Origin: Sterolibacteriaceae bacterium
GTDB lineage: Bacteria > Pseudomonadota > Gammaproteobacteria > Burkholderiales > Rhodocyclaceae
Length of the DNA: 51,956 bases
Assembly (NCBI GenBank): GCA_025360425.1
Contig: JANYCD010000089.1
Span: 1 to 51,956, forward strand
Reading direction: 5' to 3'
Below, piece by piece: positions 36,176 through 48,182 of the stretch; within the stretch, counting starts at the first letter, position 1; each line of letters begins with the position of its first letter. The translations under genes were made by a program, and so were the position numbers. Below the pieces are notes generated by a model, which did no database searches, had not been told where the DNA came from, and saw only the letters and a program-made list of their open reading frames with translations.

Positions 36176-36955
36176 TTATTGCTCCGCGGTGTAAGAAATA
36201 AAGCTTGCTTCGTTGATGTGGCGATGCAGGCAGCGAGACAGATCGAAATCCTGCTGCGCCACAAATGCCGCTTCTACCGCATCGGCCAGCGTACTGCCAG
36301 AGGCAAGCGCTTCAAGCCATGCATGCTCTCCCGGTTCCAACGCACACAACTCGACCTCGGTTTCAATGCGGCGCAGCAGCACCAACTCGGCGCCAGAATC
36401 AAGTCGCACGGTATGGTCTCCAATGTGGTCTGCTTGGTTGACGCTCCAGATGGTCATCACCGGATACCGCGATGCCACCAGCCGGATGGCCGGATGAATG
36501 GCAAACCGGAGGCTGCCAAACCGTTCCGGCGGTAGGGTGGCAAGACCGGAAAAGTCGCCGGGAGTCGCTTCGGCAGCAAGGAATACACTGACCCATGCCT
36601 GCTCCAGCCGCGCCACATCGGCCAGATACGGCAATGAAGCCACTGCTGAAAATGTCGTCAGAAAATGCGGGAAACCGCTCCCGTAATCGCCAACATCGCC
36701 GCTCTGTGAAGGTGATTCAGCGATATAGGCAGTCGCGGCATGATCGAAAAACGCGCGGCCCACCAGGCGTTCAACCACGGGGTAATCGGCACGTAATGCG
36801 TTACGCAGAATGGTCTGGGTATTGTTGCGGTAAATCGCCAGCCGTGCGGATACTGCGCGACCATTGGCAACGATCCAGGGTGCAATGGCATGCGCCTCCC
36901 CTGACTCCAGAGCGTCGCCGAATGAGCGCTGCAACTCAAGCAGCGACGGTTGCAA
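36176..36955 (-). CDS. bufC1: DUF2063 protein, bufferin maturation partner (first module)
   Basis: About 259 residues. The N-terminal DUF2063 domain has RLAIYRNNTQTILRNALRADYPVV, GRAFFDHAATAYIAESPS and ARLEQAWVSVFLAAEA. I place the start at TTG 36953-36955 because GGAGG ends 5 bases before it; the in-frame GTG at 36961 would overlap the ribosome site. It overlaps the 3' end of bufB1 by 20 bp, so translation is likely coupled. It is paralogous to the gene at 33649-34389, but the two are strongly diverged, so the duplication is old or the modules were acquired separately. Confidence 0.83.
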   Translation of the reverse strand: MQPSLLELQRSFGDALESGEAHAIAPWIVANGRAVSARLAIYRNNTQTILRNALRADYPVVERLVGRAFFDHAATAYIAESPSQSGDVGDYGSGFPHFLTTFSAVASLPYLADVARLEQAWVSVFLAAEATPGDFSGLATLPPERFGSLRFAIHPAIRLVASRYPVMTIWSVNQADHIGDHTVRLDSGAELVLLRRIETEVELCALEPGEHAWLEALASGSTLADAVEAAFVAQQDFDLSRCLHRHINEASFISYTAEQ

Positions 36956-37772
36956 GTTCACCTCCGAGTAATACTTGATCCGCCGTGGCCGCCTCTTCAA
37001 GCAACAGCGCAAGCGGTGGCAGGTCGGTGTCCCACTCGATCAACGCGGGGCGCGGCCCGAAACGGCGCACCGCATCGGCAAACAGGCGCCAGACCGGATC
37101 GGCAACTCTGCGGCTGTGCGTATCGATCAGGCAGCCATCGCTCTCTTCGAATCCGGCCAGATGTATTTCCTTTACTGCGGCTGCAGGTATGCCGGCGAGG
37201 TAATCGCCGGGGTCGATGCCATGGTTAATCGTATTTACATAAATATTGTTAACGTCGAGCAGAATGCCGCAGCCGGTGCGGCGGGTGACTTCGGCGACGA
37301 ATTCCCATTCCGGGATACATGAATGTCGGTAGGTTAAATAACTGGATACATTCTCGACAAGCATCGAGCGCCCAAGAAACTCCTGCGTCATCTCGATGTT
37401 GCGGCAAACGACCGTCAGAGCCTCCTCGGTATACGGCAAAGGCAAGAGATCGTTGAACCAGGTTGCGTCAACTTTCCGCCAGCTCAGATGATCCGATACC
37501 AATGCCGGCTCGAAGCGGTCAATCAATGATTTCAGTTTTTGCAAATGGCGCAGGTCGACCGGGTTGACGGCTCCCAACGAAAGCCCCACGCAGTGCACTG
37601 ACAGCGGATAGTGGCCGCGCAACCGCTCAAGCACCCGTAGCGGTTGGCCGCCAGCGCAGAAGTAGTTTTCGCCATGCACTTCCAGCCAGCCGACATCGGG
37701 CATGGCTTCCAGCAGCGCACCGTAGTGCTGCGCGCGCAGGCCAATGCCGGCGCAGGGCGAAAGCGACTTCAA
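36936..37772 (-). CDS. bufB1: DUF692 multinuclear iron oxidase (MNIO), first module
   Basis: 278 residues with the DUF692 barrel: GIGLRAQHYGALLE, WLEVHGENYF, SVHCVGLSLG, LVSDHLSW, LVENVSSYLTY, LLDVNNIYVNTINHG, IHLAGF and IDTHSRRV. These His, Glu and Asp residues are the expected ligands of the iron centre. It begins 12 bp after the four-Cys BufA1 gene, its predicted substrate, where it should oxidise cysteines to thiooxazole groups as described for bufferins and relatives of MbnB. Confidence 0.92.
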   Translation of the reverse strand: MKSLSPCAGIGLRAQHYGALLEAMPDVGWLEVHGENYFCAGGQPLRVLERLRGHYPLSVHCVGLSLGAVNPVDLRHLQKLKSLIDRFEPALVSDHLSWRKVDATWFNDLLPLPYTEEALTVVCRNIEMTQEFLGRSMLVENVSSYLTYRHSCIPEWEFVAEVTRRTGCGILLDVNNIYVNTINHGIDPGDYLAGIPAAAVKEIHLAGFEESDGCLIDTHSRRVADPVWRLFADAVRRFGPRPALIEWDTDLPPLALLLEEAATADQVLLGGELATVAA

Positions 37773-37784
37773 ATGGTCACCGTT

Positions 37785-38075
37785 TTATTTCTTGGCCGGC
37801 TTGGTATCGGCCATCGCTACTGTCAGCGAGGCGCCGACGATCTTCTCGCATGTTCCCTTGGGCAAATAGACCCACGCATCCTTGGCGCCGTCGGTCTTGA
37901 CCTGGCCGGCACAGGCGTTGCCCGACGCGGCACAGTCGTTCTTGCCGGCTTTGACGACGCCGTAGCATTTTTCCTGATCGCCTTTGGCGGCGAAAGCGCT
38001 TTGACTGGGAGTCGCGATGCCAAGTGAAACCAGGCTGACGACGGCGGCGCGAATTGCAAGTTCTGACTTGTTCAT
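37785..38075 (-). CDS. bufA1: Bufferin-type metallophore precursor, BufA1-like (DUF2282, four Cys)
   Basis: A 96-residue DUF2282 peptide. The signal peptide runs to about residue 29 (IATPSQSAFAA). The mature part has four Cys: EKCYGVVKAGKNDCAASGNACAG and PKGTCEKIVGASL, with AWVYLPKG typical of DUF2282. AAGGAG lies just before the ATG. It is expected to bind copper in the periplasm after modification by the adjacent DUF692 enzyme. First peptide gene of the locus, downstream of the sigma/anti-sigma pair. Confidence 0.92.
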   Translation of the reverse strand: MNKSELAIRAAVVSLVSLGIATPSQSAFAAKGDQEKCYGVVKAGKNDCAASGNACAGQVKTDGAKDAWVYLPKGTCEKIVGASLTVAMADTKPAKK

Positions 38076-38128
38076 ATTGATCTCCTTACAAGGTTGAAAA
38101 TGGCCATGGCGGCCCCATCACCAGCGTG

Positions 38129-38311
38129 TCAATCGTTGTGCTCTATCCACCGCGCACAAGCATGGCGAATGAAGTCGAGGTGTTGCCGTACATTGCGGCA
38201 CCCGGCGCAAAAAACCAGGTGCAAACGAAGCTTGAGCCGCTCCCCGACACCCAGGCGGCGATCCAGCGCTTGGGACACCAGTTCTGCACTTTGCTTGCAA
38301 GTCAGCATCAT
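38129..38311 (-). CDS. Small zinc-finger anti-sigma factor
   Basis: 60 residues from the first of two adjacent ATGs (38306-38311), with GGAG upstream. MLTCKQSAELVSQALDRRLGVGERLKLRLHLVFCAGCRNV carries the C...HxxxCxxC arrangement of the zf-HC2 anti-sigma fold (His-Leu-Val-Phe-Cys-Ala-Gly-Cys). No membrane segment follows, so it would be a soluble sensor. The ATG lies 2 bp past the sigma factor stop. It probably holds the ECF sigma inactive until metal or thiol stress releases it. Confidence 0.85.
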   Translation of the reverse strand: MMLTCKQSAELVSQALDRRLGVGERLKLRLHLVFCAGCRNVRQHLDFIRHACARWIEHND

Positions 38312-38313
38312 TT

Positions 38314-40600
<2,287 letters not shown>

Positions 40601-40604
<4 letters not shown>

Positions 40605-41176
40605 CTGTTAAACCCGGCGAGCGCAAGCTCCAGATCCTGCAAACCATTGCCGAACTGCTCGAGCATCCAGCCGGCGAAAAAGTCACCACGGCGCTGCTGG
40701 CGAAAAAACTCGATGTCTCCGAGGCCGCACTGTATCGTCACTTCGCCAGCAAGGCGCAGATGTATGAAGGGCTGATCGAGTTCATCGAGAACGGAATCTT
40801 TACCGTGATCAACCAGATCGCTGCCGAAGAGGACTCAGGGCTGCGTCAGGCAGAACTGGTGATGGCAACCTTGCTGCGCTTCGCGCAGAAAAACCGCGGC
40901 CTGACCCGCGTGCTGATCGGCGATGCGCTGGTGCATGAAAATCCGCGCTTGCAGATTCGCATCAATCAGTTGCTGGAAAGAATTGGCGCCTCAATCAAAC
41001 AAAGTCTGAAGATCGGCGCGACACAGGGCAGCCTGCCGGCGGAGCACGATTTTTCCGCGCATGCGGATGCGTTGGTTTGCTATGCCATTGGTCGCTGGCA
41101 TCGCTTCGTCAAAAGCGGTTTCAAGGATGATCCGCTGGCGCTTTGGCCACAGCAGTGGCTATTGCTAAAGCAATAG
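40601..41176 (+). CDS. slmA: Nucleoid occlusion factor SlmA (TetR family)
   Basis: Blocks FtsZ assembly over unsegregated chromosomes by binding specific sites. 191 residues: N-terminal TetR helix-turn-helix (KVTTALLAKKLDVSEAALYRHFASKAQMYEGLIEFIE) and an SlmA-type ligand domain (RVLIGDALVHENPRLQIRINQLLERIG, CYAIGRWHRFVKSGF). It is coupled to the HAD gene by ATGA. Its last codons lie inside a 20-bp-arm palindrome. The order argB-HAD-slmA is common in betaproteobacteria. Confidence 0.94.
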
Positions 41177-41189
41177 CCACTGCTGTGGC
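41146..41189 (+). terminator. Perfect 20-bp-arm palindrome across the slmA stop
   Basis: Positions 41146-41165 pair exactly with 41170-41189 (arm GCCACAGCAGTGGCTATTGC) around a 4-nt loop. It includes the codons for the last ten SlmA residues and the TAG. It lacks a U-tract, so simple intrinsic termination is doubtful; mRNA 3' protection or a bound protein are alternatives. Confidence 0.6.
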
Positions 41190-41286
41190 TGGGTTGTACC
41201 TTCACTCCAGCCCTCTTCCCACGGAAAAGGGTGACGAGTGTTCGCCGCGGCTCCATGTCATACGCCGTTTTTCTCCGTAGCGGTAT

Positions 41287-42345
<1,059 letters not shown>

Positions 42346-42440
42346 TTATTTCGGGATTTCTATCATACCTTGCAGATGGCATTGCGCTGTCTCCCGCTTC
42401 ACCTCCCTGAGCGGGTGCCTTAATTTCCTTTAAGGCATTG

Positions 42441-42482
42441 AGCCCCCGGCTTTCTCCCCTTTAGCCGGGGGCTTGTTTTTTG
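42441..42482 (+). terminator. Intrinsic terminator-like hairpin between hemB and engB
   Basis: AGCCCCCGGCT (42441-42451) pairs perfectly with AGCCGGGGGCT (42463-42473) and is followed on the + strand by TTGTTTTTT. The genes on both sides run on the minus strand; there the tract becomes A-rich and precedes the stem. It overlaps a second, larger inverted repeat. Confidence 0.6.
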
Positions 42483-42506
42483 CGCGAAGCGCAAAAAACA
42501 AGCCCC
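42468..42506 (-). terminator. 18-bp perfect inverted repeat, alternative hairpin downstream of engB
   Basis: 42468-42485 pairs exactly with 42489-42506 around a GAA loop. The arms contain a T6/A6 block between GC-rich ends. It lies 107 bp past the engB stop, and its left arm shares 42468-42473 with the other hairpin, so the two cannot form together. Confidence 0.5.
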
Positions 42507-42612
42507 TAGGGGGAACTGATGGGCCTTCCCCCTGCCCCCTTCCCGCACCCGTCCGGGTGTCTCCGTCGAGAAGGGGTGACTAAGTATCTCGTGGGGCTTT
42601 GCCCGCGATTTG

Positions 42613-43230
42613 TTACTGGCTCTCGTGCTCGGCGACATATGCGTTGAGCCATTCGCCGACGACTTTTTCTACCTCTTCCATGCCGGTTTTTTTCAGGCTG
42701 GAGAAAAGTTGCAGGCTGATTTTTCCACCGATTTCCGCCGCGACGGTCTTTGCCTCGCGCAGGGTGGCGGTTTGTTCGGTGCGGGTCAGTTTGTCGGACT
42801 TGGTGAGCAGGCAGTGGATGGGTTTTCCAGTGGCGCCGAACCACGCGATCATTTGTCGGTCGAGGTCGGTAAATGGCCGGCGTGCATCCATGATCAGGAC
42901 CAGGCCGGCGAGGTTTTCTCGCAGCGTCAGGTAGTGTTCAAGCAATCCGCGCCATTGACTGCGCACTTCTTCAGGCACCTTTGCATAGCCATAGCCGGGT
43001 AGGTCGATCATTGCCGCGCCGTTGCGGAGGCGGAATACATTGATGAGTTGGGTACGGCCTGGTGTCTTGGAGACAAACGCGAGGCGTGTATGCCCCGCCA
43101 GAGTATTGATGGCAGAGGACTTTCCGGCATTGGAGCGGCCGGCGAAGGCGATTTCAGGGGTGCGGGATTCCGGCAGGCCCGTCGGCTGGGCGACGGAAAT
43201 CTCGAAAACCGCATGGCGGAATAGGGACAT
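42613..43230 (-). CDS. engB: Ribosome biogenesis GTP-binding protein YihA/YsxC
   Basis: GTPase needed for 50S assembly. 205 residues from ATG 43228-43230 (MSLFRHAVFEIS); an open extension of 63 codons upstream lacks conservation features. G1 GRSNAGKSSAINTL, G2 PGRTQLIN, G3 DLPGYGYA, G4 TKSDKL. Divergent from cytochrome c4 across about 90 bp, the usual arrangement in betaproteobacteria. Confidence 0.96.
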   Translation of the reverse strand: MSLFRHAVFEISVAQPTGLPESRTPEIAFAGRSNAGKSSAINTLAGHTRLAFVSKTPGRTQLINVFRLRNGAAMIDLPGYGYAKVPEEVRSQWRGLLEHYLTLRENLAGLVLIMDARRPFTDLDRQMIAWFGATGKPIHCLLTKSDKLTRTEQTATLREAKTVAAEIGGKISLQLFSSLKKTGMEEVEKVVGEWLNAYVAEHESQ

Positions 43231-43321
43231 GGGGGCTCCGGCAACAGCCGGCAGATGCGTGATACTACTGGCTGTTATAGAATAGCAGGTTATGTAACCC
43301 ATCGCGCCAAGGAGTGTCATG

Positions 43322-43969
43322 ATGAAGCGTTTTCTGCTGCTGCCGCTGTTCCTTTTTGCCTGTGCTGCGGCGCAAGCCAACGAACCCGCCACCGCCCTGC
43401 CGAAGGCCGACCCGGTCAAGGGTCAGGCAACCGCTGCAATGTGCGTTGCCTGCCACAGCGCGGACGGCAACAGCATGATCTCGACCTACCCCAAGCTGGC
43501 CGGTCAGCATGCGGAATATCTGGTCAAGCAACTGCGTAACTTCAAGAGCGGCGAGCGCGCCAACCCGGTCATGGCCGGCATGTCGGCACCTCTCTCCGAC
43601 GATGACATGCGCAACGTCGCCGCCTGGTTTGCCTCGCAAGCCCAAAAGAGCGACATCGCAAAGAACAAGGAAACGGTTGAGTTCGGCCAAAAGCTCTATC
43701 GTGGTGGTGACCAATCCAAAGGCCTGCCTGCCTGCGCTGCCTGCCATGGCCCGGCCGGGGGTGGCACTCCGGTTCAATACCCACGACTGGCCGGTCAGTT
43801 TGCCGAATACACTGCGGCACAATTGAAAGCCTTCCGCGCTGCTGGCGGCGATCCCAAGGATCCGGCCGGTCGCGCCAATGATCCGAACAAGACCATGCGC
43901 AGCGTCGCCGTCAAAATGACGGATGCCGAAATCAAGGCAGTCGCAGACTACGTTGCCGGATTGCGCTAA
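43322..43969 (+). CDS. Dihaem cytochrome c4
   Basis: Periplasmic electron carrier of 215 residues. Signal peptide MKRFLLLPLFLFACAAAQA. Two CxxCH haem sites: CVACHS (about residue 40) and CAACHG (about 140), each with a downstream Met ligand (NPVMAGMSAPL; KTMRSVAVKM). Two ATGs are adjacent (43319, 43322); AAGGAG at 43309-43314 is better spaced for the second. It is followed by a terminator and then the ResB/CcsA cytochrome assembly genes. Confidence 0.94.
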   Translation: MKRFLLLPLFLFACAAAQANEPATALPKADPVKGQATAAMCVACHSADGNSMISTYPKLAGQHAEYLVKQLRNFKSGERANPVMAGMSAPLSDDDMRNVAAWFASQAQKSDIAKNKETVEFGQKLYRGGDQSKGLPACAACHGPAGGGTPVQYPRLAGQFAEYTAAQLKAFRAAGGDPKDPAGRANDPNKTMRSVAVKMTDAEIKAVADYVAGLR

Positions 43970-43992
43970 ACATTTCCAAAATGCGTTGCTTG

Positions 43993-44021
43993 AAAAAGGG
44001 TGGCACGGCCACCCTTTTTTT
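43993..44021 (+). terminator. Intrinsic terminator after cytochrome c4
   Basis: AAAAAGGGTGGC pairs with GCCACCCTTTTT over a 3-nt loop, followed by TT and CTTT. A strong, classic terminator starting about 24 bp after the stop codon, just before resB. Confidence 0.9.
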
Positions 44022-44043
44022 CTTTGACCTGCCGTAACCCCGC

Positions 44044-46089
44044 GTGACCCGAACCTTCGCCCGTAACTGCTACGAACTATTGAGCTCGATGCGCTTCGCC
44101 ATCAGCCTGTTGACGGTGCTGGCGATTGCGTCGGTCATCGGCACGGTACTGAAACAGAACGAAGCCTATAACGCCTATCTCAACCAGTTTGGCCAGTTCT
44201 GGTTTCCGGTCTTCGAAAAACTCGGCCTATATTCGGTCTATCACGCTGGCTGGTTCCTGACCATTCTGGTTTTTCTGGTCGTGTCCACCTGTTCGTGCAT
44301 TTATCGTCAGGCGCCGCAGATGCTGCAGGAAATGCGCAGCTTTCGTGAAAAGGCGAAAGAGTTTTCGCTGCGCCAGTTCGCACATCAAGCCACTCTGCAC
44401 ACCGCGCTGGGCACAGATGCGGCAGCACAGCGCGCCAACCACTACCTTGCAGTCGAGGGATTTGAGGCGCGCACCAACAAAAGCGAAGAAGGCACGCTGA
44501 TCGCCGCCAAGTCCGGCAGCTGGAATCGTGCCGGTTATATTTTGACCCATGCCGCCATCGTCACCATCTGTCTCGGCGGCCTGCTCGACGGCGACATGCC
44601 GCTCAAGTTGCAAATGATGTTCGGCGATACACGTCCCGCGAACTCCGGTCTGTCGCTCTCTGAAATTCCGCCGCAAAGCCGGATGGGACCCGACCACTGG
44701 AGCTATCGCGGCAACGTGTTTCTACCCGAAGGAAAAAGCTCCTCCATCGCGACCATCAATGTCGGTGACGGCATCCTGTTGCAGGAACTGCCATTTGAAC
44801 TGATGCTGAAAAAATTTCACATCGACTTCTATTCGACCGGTGCGCCGAAGCGATTCGCCAGCGACATCGTGTTGATCGACAAGGAGACGGGAGAACGTTT
44901 CGAGCGCACCATCGAGGTCAACAAGCCGTTCGCCTACAAGGGGGTCACGCTTTATCAGGCCAGCTTCGATGACGGCGGCTCAAAATTGCAACTCAAGGCA
45001 CACAGCTTTGCTCCGGGGTCGGCCGAGTCGCTGGTGATGAATGGCGAAGTTGGCACGTCACTCAAGCTCACGCGACAGAGCACGCCACTCACTCTGGAAC
45101 TGGTGAGTTTTCGACCGATCAATGTCGAAAACCTTGGTGCGGATATTGTCGACGCGAGTACGCTTGCCAAGCTCTCGCGACACATGGGCAGCGGCGCGAA
45201 GTCACCCACCAAGCGTGATCTGCGCAACGTTGGCCCCAGTATCGATTTCAAGCTGCGCGATGCGGCAGGCCAGGCGCATGAGTACAACAACTACATGCTG
45301 CCGCTGGAACAGGATGGGCGTGGTTTTTTCATGGCCGGCCTGCGTGAATCCGGCGCCGAGCCTTTCCGTTATCTGCGCATTCCGGCCGATGACGAAGGCA
45401 AACTCGACACCTGGTTCGCCTTGCGCGCAATGCTGACCGATCCGGCGCAGCGCAACATCATCGCACAGCGGTTCACCGCGTCTGCCATGAAGGGCGACGC
45501 GGTTTCGGAAACCATGAAGACCAAGCTGACCGATACCGCGGCGCGCACGCTGGAACTGTTCGCCAACGGCGGCTATGAAACCATGGACAAGTTCATCCGC
45601 GATACCGTACCCAAGGCGGAGCAGGACAAGGCGGCCGAGGTTTTCGTCAAGGTGCTGCAAGGCGCCACCTGGGAGGCATGGAAACTGAAGCGCGAACAGC
45701 AGCATCTGCTGCCGCTGACGATTACCCAACAGCACGCCACGTATGTCAACGATCTGCTCGGCAGCGTTTCCGACAGCTTCCACTATGGCGCACCGCTGTT
45801 TATCGAGCTCACCGGCTTCGACGAGGTCAAGGCCAGCGTGATCCAGGCGACGCGCTCACCCGGCAAGTACATCGTATTCCTCGGCTGCGCGTTGCTGGTG
45901 GCTGGAGTATTCTGCATGCTCTACATCCGGGAACGAAGGCTGTTCCTGCTGATCAAAGATTCGGGTGAAGTGCTGCTGGCCATGGCGGCCAATCGCAAGA
46001 CGCTGGACTTCGAGGAAGCCTTCGCCCGACACCGCGACAACCTGGTGCAATTGCTGACGGAACACGATCATGGACCTCGTACAAGCTAA
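44044..46089 (+). CDS. resB: Cytochrome c biogenesis protein ResB (Ccs1)
   Basis: Half of the system II cytochrome c synthase that delivers and attaches haem. 681 residues, GTG start at 44044 (RTFARNCYELLSSMRFAISLL). Helices near 20-40, 75-95 and 165-185, then a large periplasmic domain (about 190-600), and a final helix (YIVFLGCALLVAGVFCMLYI) with a cytoplasmic tail. It lies 20 bp into ccsA by overlap. The start sits directly after the c4 terminator, so a promoter must be within a short gap or readthrough occurs. Confidence 0.94.
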   Translation: MTRTFARNCYELLSSMRFAISLLTVLAIASVIGTVLKQNEAYNAYLNQFGQFWFPVFEKLGLYSVYHAGWFLTILVFLVVSTCSCIYRQAPQMLQEMRSFREKAKEFSLRQFAHQATLHTALGTDAAAQRANHYLAVEGFEARTNKSEEGTLIAAKSGSWNRAGYILTHAAIVTICLGGLLDGDMPLKLQMMFGDTRPANSGLSLSEIPPQSRMGPDHWSYRGNVFLPEGKSSSIATINVGDGILLQELPFELMLKKFHIDFYSTGAPKRFASDIVLIDKETGERFERTIEVNKPFAYKGVTLYQASFDDGGSKLQLKAHSFAPGSAESLVMNGEVGTSLKLTRQSTPLTLELVSFRPINVENLGADIVDASTLAKLSRHMGSGAKSPTKRDLRNVGPSIDFKLRDAAGQAHEYNNYMLPLEQDGRGFFMAGLRESGAEPFRYLRIPADDEGKLDTWFALRAMLTDPAQRNIIAQRFTASAMKGDAVSETMKTKLTDTAARTLELFANGGYETMDKFIRDTVPKAEQDKAAEVFVKVLQGATWEAWKLKREQQHLLPLTITQQHATYVNDLLGSVSDSFHYGAPLFIELTGFDEVKASVIQATRSPGKYIVFLGCALLVAGVFCMLYIRERRLFLLIKDSGEVLLAMAANRKTLDFEEAFARHRDNLVQLLTEHDHGPRTS

Positions 46090-47206
46090 TCCTTCACTGC
46101 TGATCCGGCTCAAGCCGCTCGACTGGCTCGCCGCATTTCTGCTGCTCGTTGGTGGCGCCTACGTCCTCGACCTTTACGGCACGCACATGGATGTGTACGA
46201 GAAGGCCATACTGATCGGCGCCATTCCGGTTTTCATCGGTTTTGCCTGGCGGTCAAACGGTGTGCGCAATCTGATGGGGGTGGTCGCCTTGCTGGCGTTG
46301 CTCGGCATCAACCTTTATCACGGCGATCTTGCACGCGCTGACCAAACCTTTTTCCTGAAGTACTTTCTCTCCAGCCAGACTGCCATCGGTTGGATGTGTG
46401 CACTTTTTTTCATGGCTACCGTAACCTATTGGCTGGGCCTGCTGGCCCGCTCCGACTTCGCAGAACAGGCCGGTACCGGGCTGACTTGGTGTGCGGTGAC
46501 GATGGGCTTCACCGGCATGCTGGTACGCTGGTACGAGTCATACCTGATCGGCGCAGATGTCGGCCACATTCCGGTCAGCAATCTCTACGAAGTCTTCGTC
46601 CTGTTCTGCCTGATCACTGCCCTGCTCTATCTGCATTACGAAAAACGTTACAACACGCGGCGTCTGGGCGGTTTCGTGCTGCTGGTGATTTCGACGGCGG
46701 TGGGGTTTTTGCTGTGGTACACATTTTCGCGCGAGGCCTACGAAATCCAGCCGCTGATCCCCGCGCTGCAGAGCTACTGGATGAAAATTCACGTGCCAGC
46801 CAACTTCATCGGCTACGGATCGTTCGCGCTGTCCGCTATGGTTGGCGTGGCATGGATACTGCGTTCCAAGGGCATTCTGGCGAGTCGCCTGCCGGAGCCG
46901 GCCATACTGGAAGACCTGATGTACAAGGCAATCTCGGTCGGCTTCGGCTTTTTCACCATTGCCACCATCCTCGGCGCGTTGTGGGCAGCCGAAGCCTGGG
47001 GCACCTACTGGCAGTGGGATCCGAAAGAAACCTGGGCGCTAATCGTCTGGCTCAATTACGCGGCATGGCTGCATATGCGCCTGACCAAGGGGCTGCGCGG
47101 CGCCATCCTGGCGTGGTGGGCGGTCGTCGGGCTGGTCGTGGTGACTTTCGCTTTCCTCGGCGTCAACATGTTCCTGTCGGGCCTGCATTCTTACGGAAGC
47201 CTGTAA
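46070..47206 (+). CDS. ccsA: Cytochrome c biogenesis protein CcsA
   Basis: System II haem-handling partner of ResB. 378 residues, about eight helices. The tryptophan-rich haem motif is AWGTYWQWDPKETWALIVWLNYAAWLH. Conserved His near MKIHVPANFIGYGSF and in the last loops act as haem ligands in the family. The ATG lies inside the 3' end of resB (20-bp overlap), indicating coupled synthesis. Confidence 0.95.
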   Translation: MDLVQANPSLLIRLKPLDWLAAFLLLVGGAYVLDLYGTHMDVYEKAILIGAIPVFIGFAWRSNGVRNLMGVVALLALLGINLYHGDLARADQTFFLKYFLSSQTAIGWMCALFFMATVTYWLGLLARSDFAEQAGTGLTWCAVTMGFTGMLVRWYESYLIGADVGHIPVSNLYEVFVLFCLITALLYLHYEKRYNTRRLGGFVLLVISTAVGFLLWYTFSREAYEIQPLIPALQSYWMKIHVPANFIGYGSFALSAMVGVAWILRSKGILASRLPEPAILEDLMYKAISVGFGFFTIATILGALWAAEAWGTYWQWDPKETWALIVWLNYAAWLHMRLTKGLRGAILAWWAVVGLVVVTFAFLGVNMFLSGLHSYGSL

Positions 47207-47249
47207 GGATCGTCGCTCCGGGGCGACCAATCGTTAAAGGAGATTCACC

Positions 47250-48182
47250 ATGTTGATAAAACGCCCCAACGATTACCTGCCCTCCGAAATTACCCCGCGT
47301 GGTCTGTTTGAACGCCGCCGCGATTTTTTGCGGTTGTCCACCGCTGCGGCACTGGGTGCGATGCTGCCCGAAGCGTTCGCCAATGCAAAGCTGGCCGGCA
47401 TCCGCCCCGGCCCCTACGCCGCGACCGATGCGCAAACGCCCTACAGCAAGGTGACCACCTACAATAATTTTTACGAGTTCGGTACCGACAAGTCCGATCC
47501 GGCAGAAACATCCGGTAAATTCCGCGCGCGCCCGTGGAAAATCAGCATCGAAGGTCTGGTCAAGAAACCCAAAACACTGGACATCGATGACATCCTCAAA
47601 CTCGCGCCACTTGAAGAGCGCATCTACCGGCTGCGCTGTGTGGAAGCCTGGAGCATGGTCATCCCCTGGATCGGGTTCCCGCTCTCCACCTTGCTCAAAC
47701 ACGTGGAGCCGCTGGGCAGCGCCAAGTATGTGGAATTTGTCAGCGTCGTTCAAAAAGACACCATGCCCGGCCTCAGTGGCTTTGGCTCACTCGACTGGCC
47801 TTACACCGAAGGCCTGCGCATCGACGAAGCCATGAACCCACTGGCCATCGTGGCGGTCGGCCTTTACGGCGAAGTGCTGCCCAACCAGAACGGCGCGCCG
47901 GTGCGTGTCGTGTTGCCGTGGAAATATGGTTTCAAGAGCGCCAAGTCCATCGTGACCATTCGCTTCGTCGACAAGGAACCGGTCAGTTCGTGGATGAAAG
48001 CGGGGCCATCGGAATACGGCTTTTATTCCAACGTCAATCCCGAAGTCGATCATCCGCGCTGGACACAATCTTCAGAGCGGCGCATCGGCGAATTCTTCAA
48101 GCGCAAGACGCTGATGTTCAACGGCTATGGAGATCAGGTCGCAGCACTCTATACCGGGATGGACCTGCGGAAGAATTACTGA
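47250..48182 (+). CDS. msrP: Protein-methionine-sulfoxide reductase, catalytic subunit (YedY)
   Basis: Periplasmic molybdopterin enzyme repairing oxidised methionines. 310 residues. Twin-arginine signal [18 protein letters not shown]; Mo-coordinating Cys in [45 protein letters not shown] is typical. AAAGGAG precedes the ATG. It overlaps msrQ by one base (TGATG). It fits an envelope-stress theme with the neighbouring cytochrome genes. Confidence 0.96.
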   Translation: MLIKRPNDYLPSEITPRGLFERRRDFLRLSTAAALGAMLPEAFANAKLAGIRPGPYAATDAQTPYSKVTTYNNFYEFGTDKSDPAETSGKFRARPWKISIEGLVKKPKTLDIDDILKLAPLEERIYRLRCVEAWSMVIPWIGFPLSTLLKHVEPLGSAKYVEFVSVVQKDTMPGLSGFGSLDWPYTEGLRIDEAMNPLAIVAVGLYGEVLPNQNGAPVRVVLPWKYGFKSAKSIVTIRFVDKEPVSSWMKAGPSEYGFYSNVNPEVDHPRWTQSSERRIGEFFKRKTLMFNGYGDQVAALYTGMDLRKNY

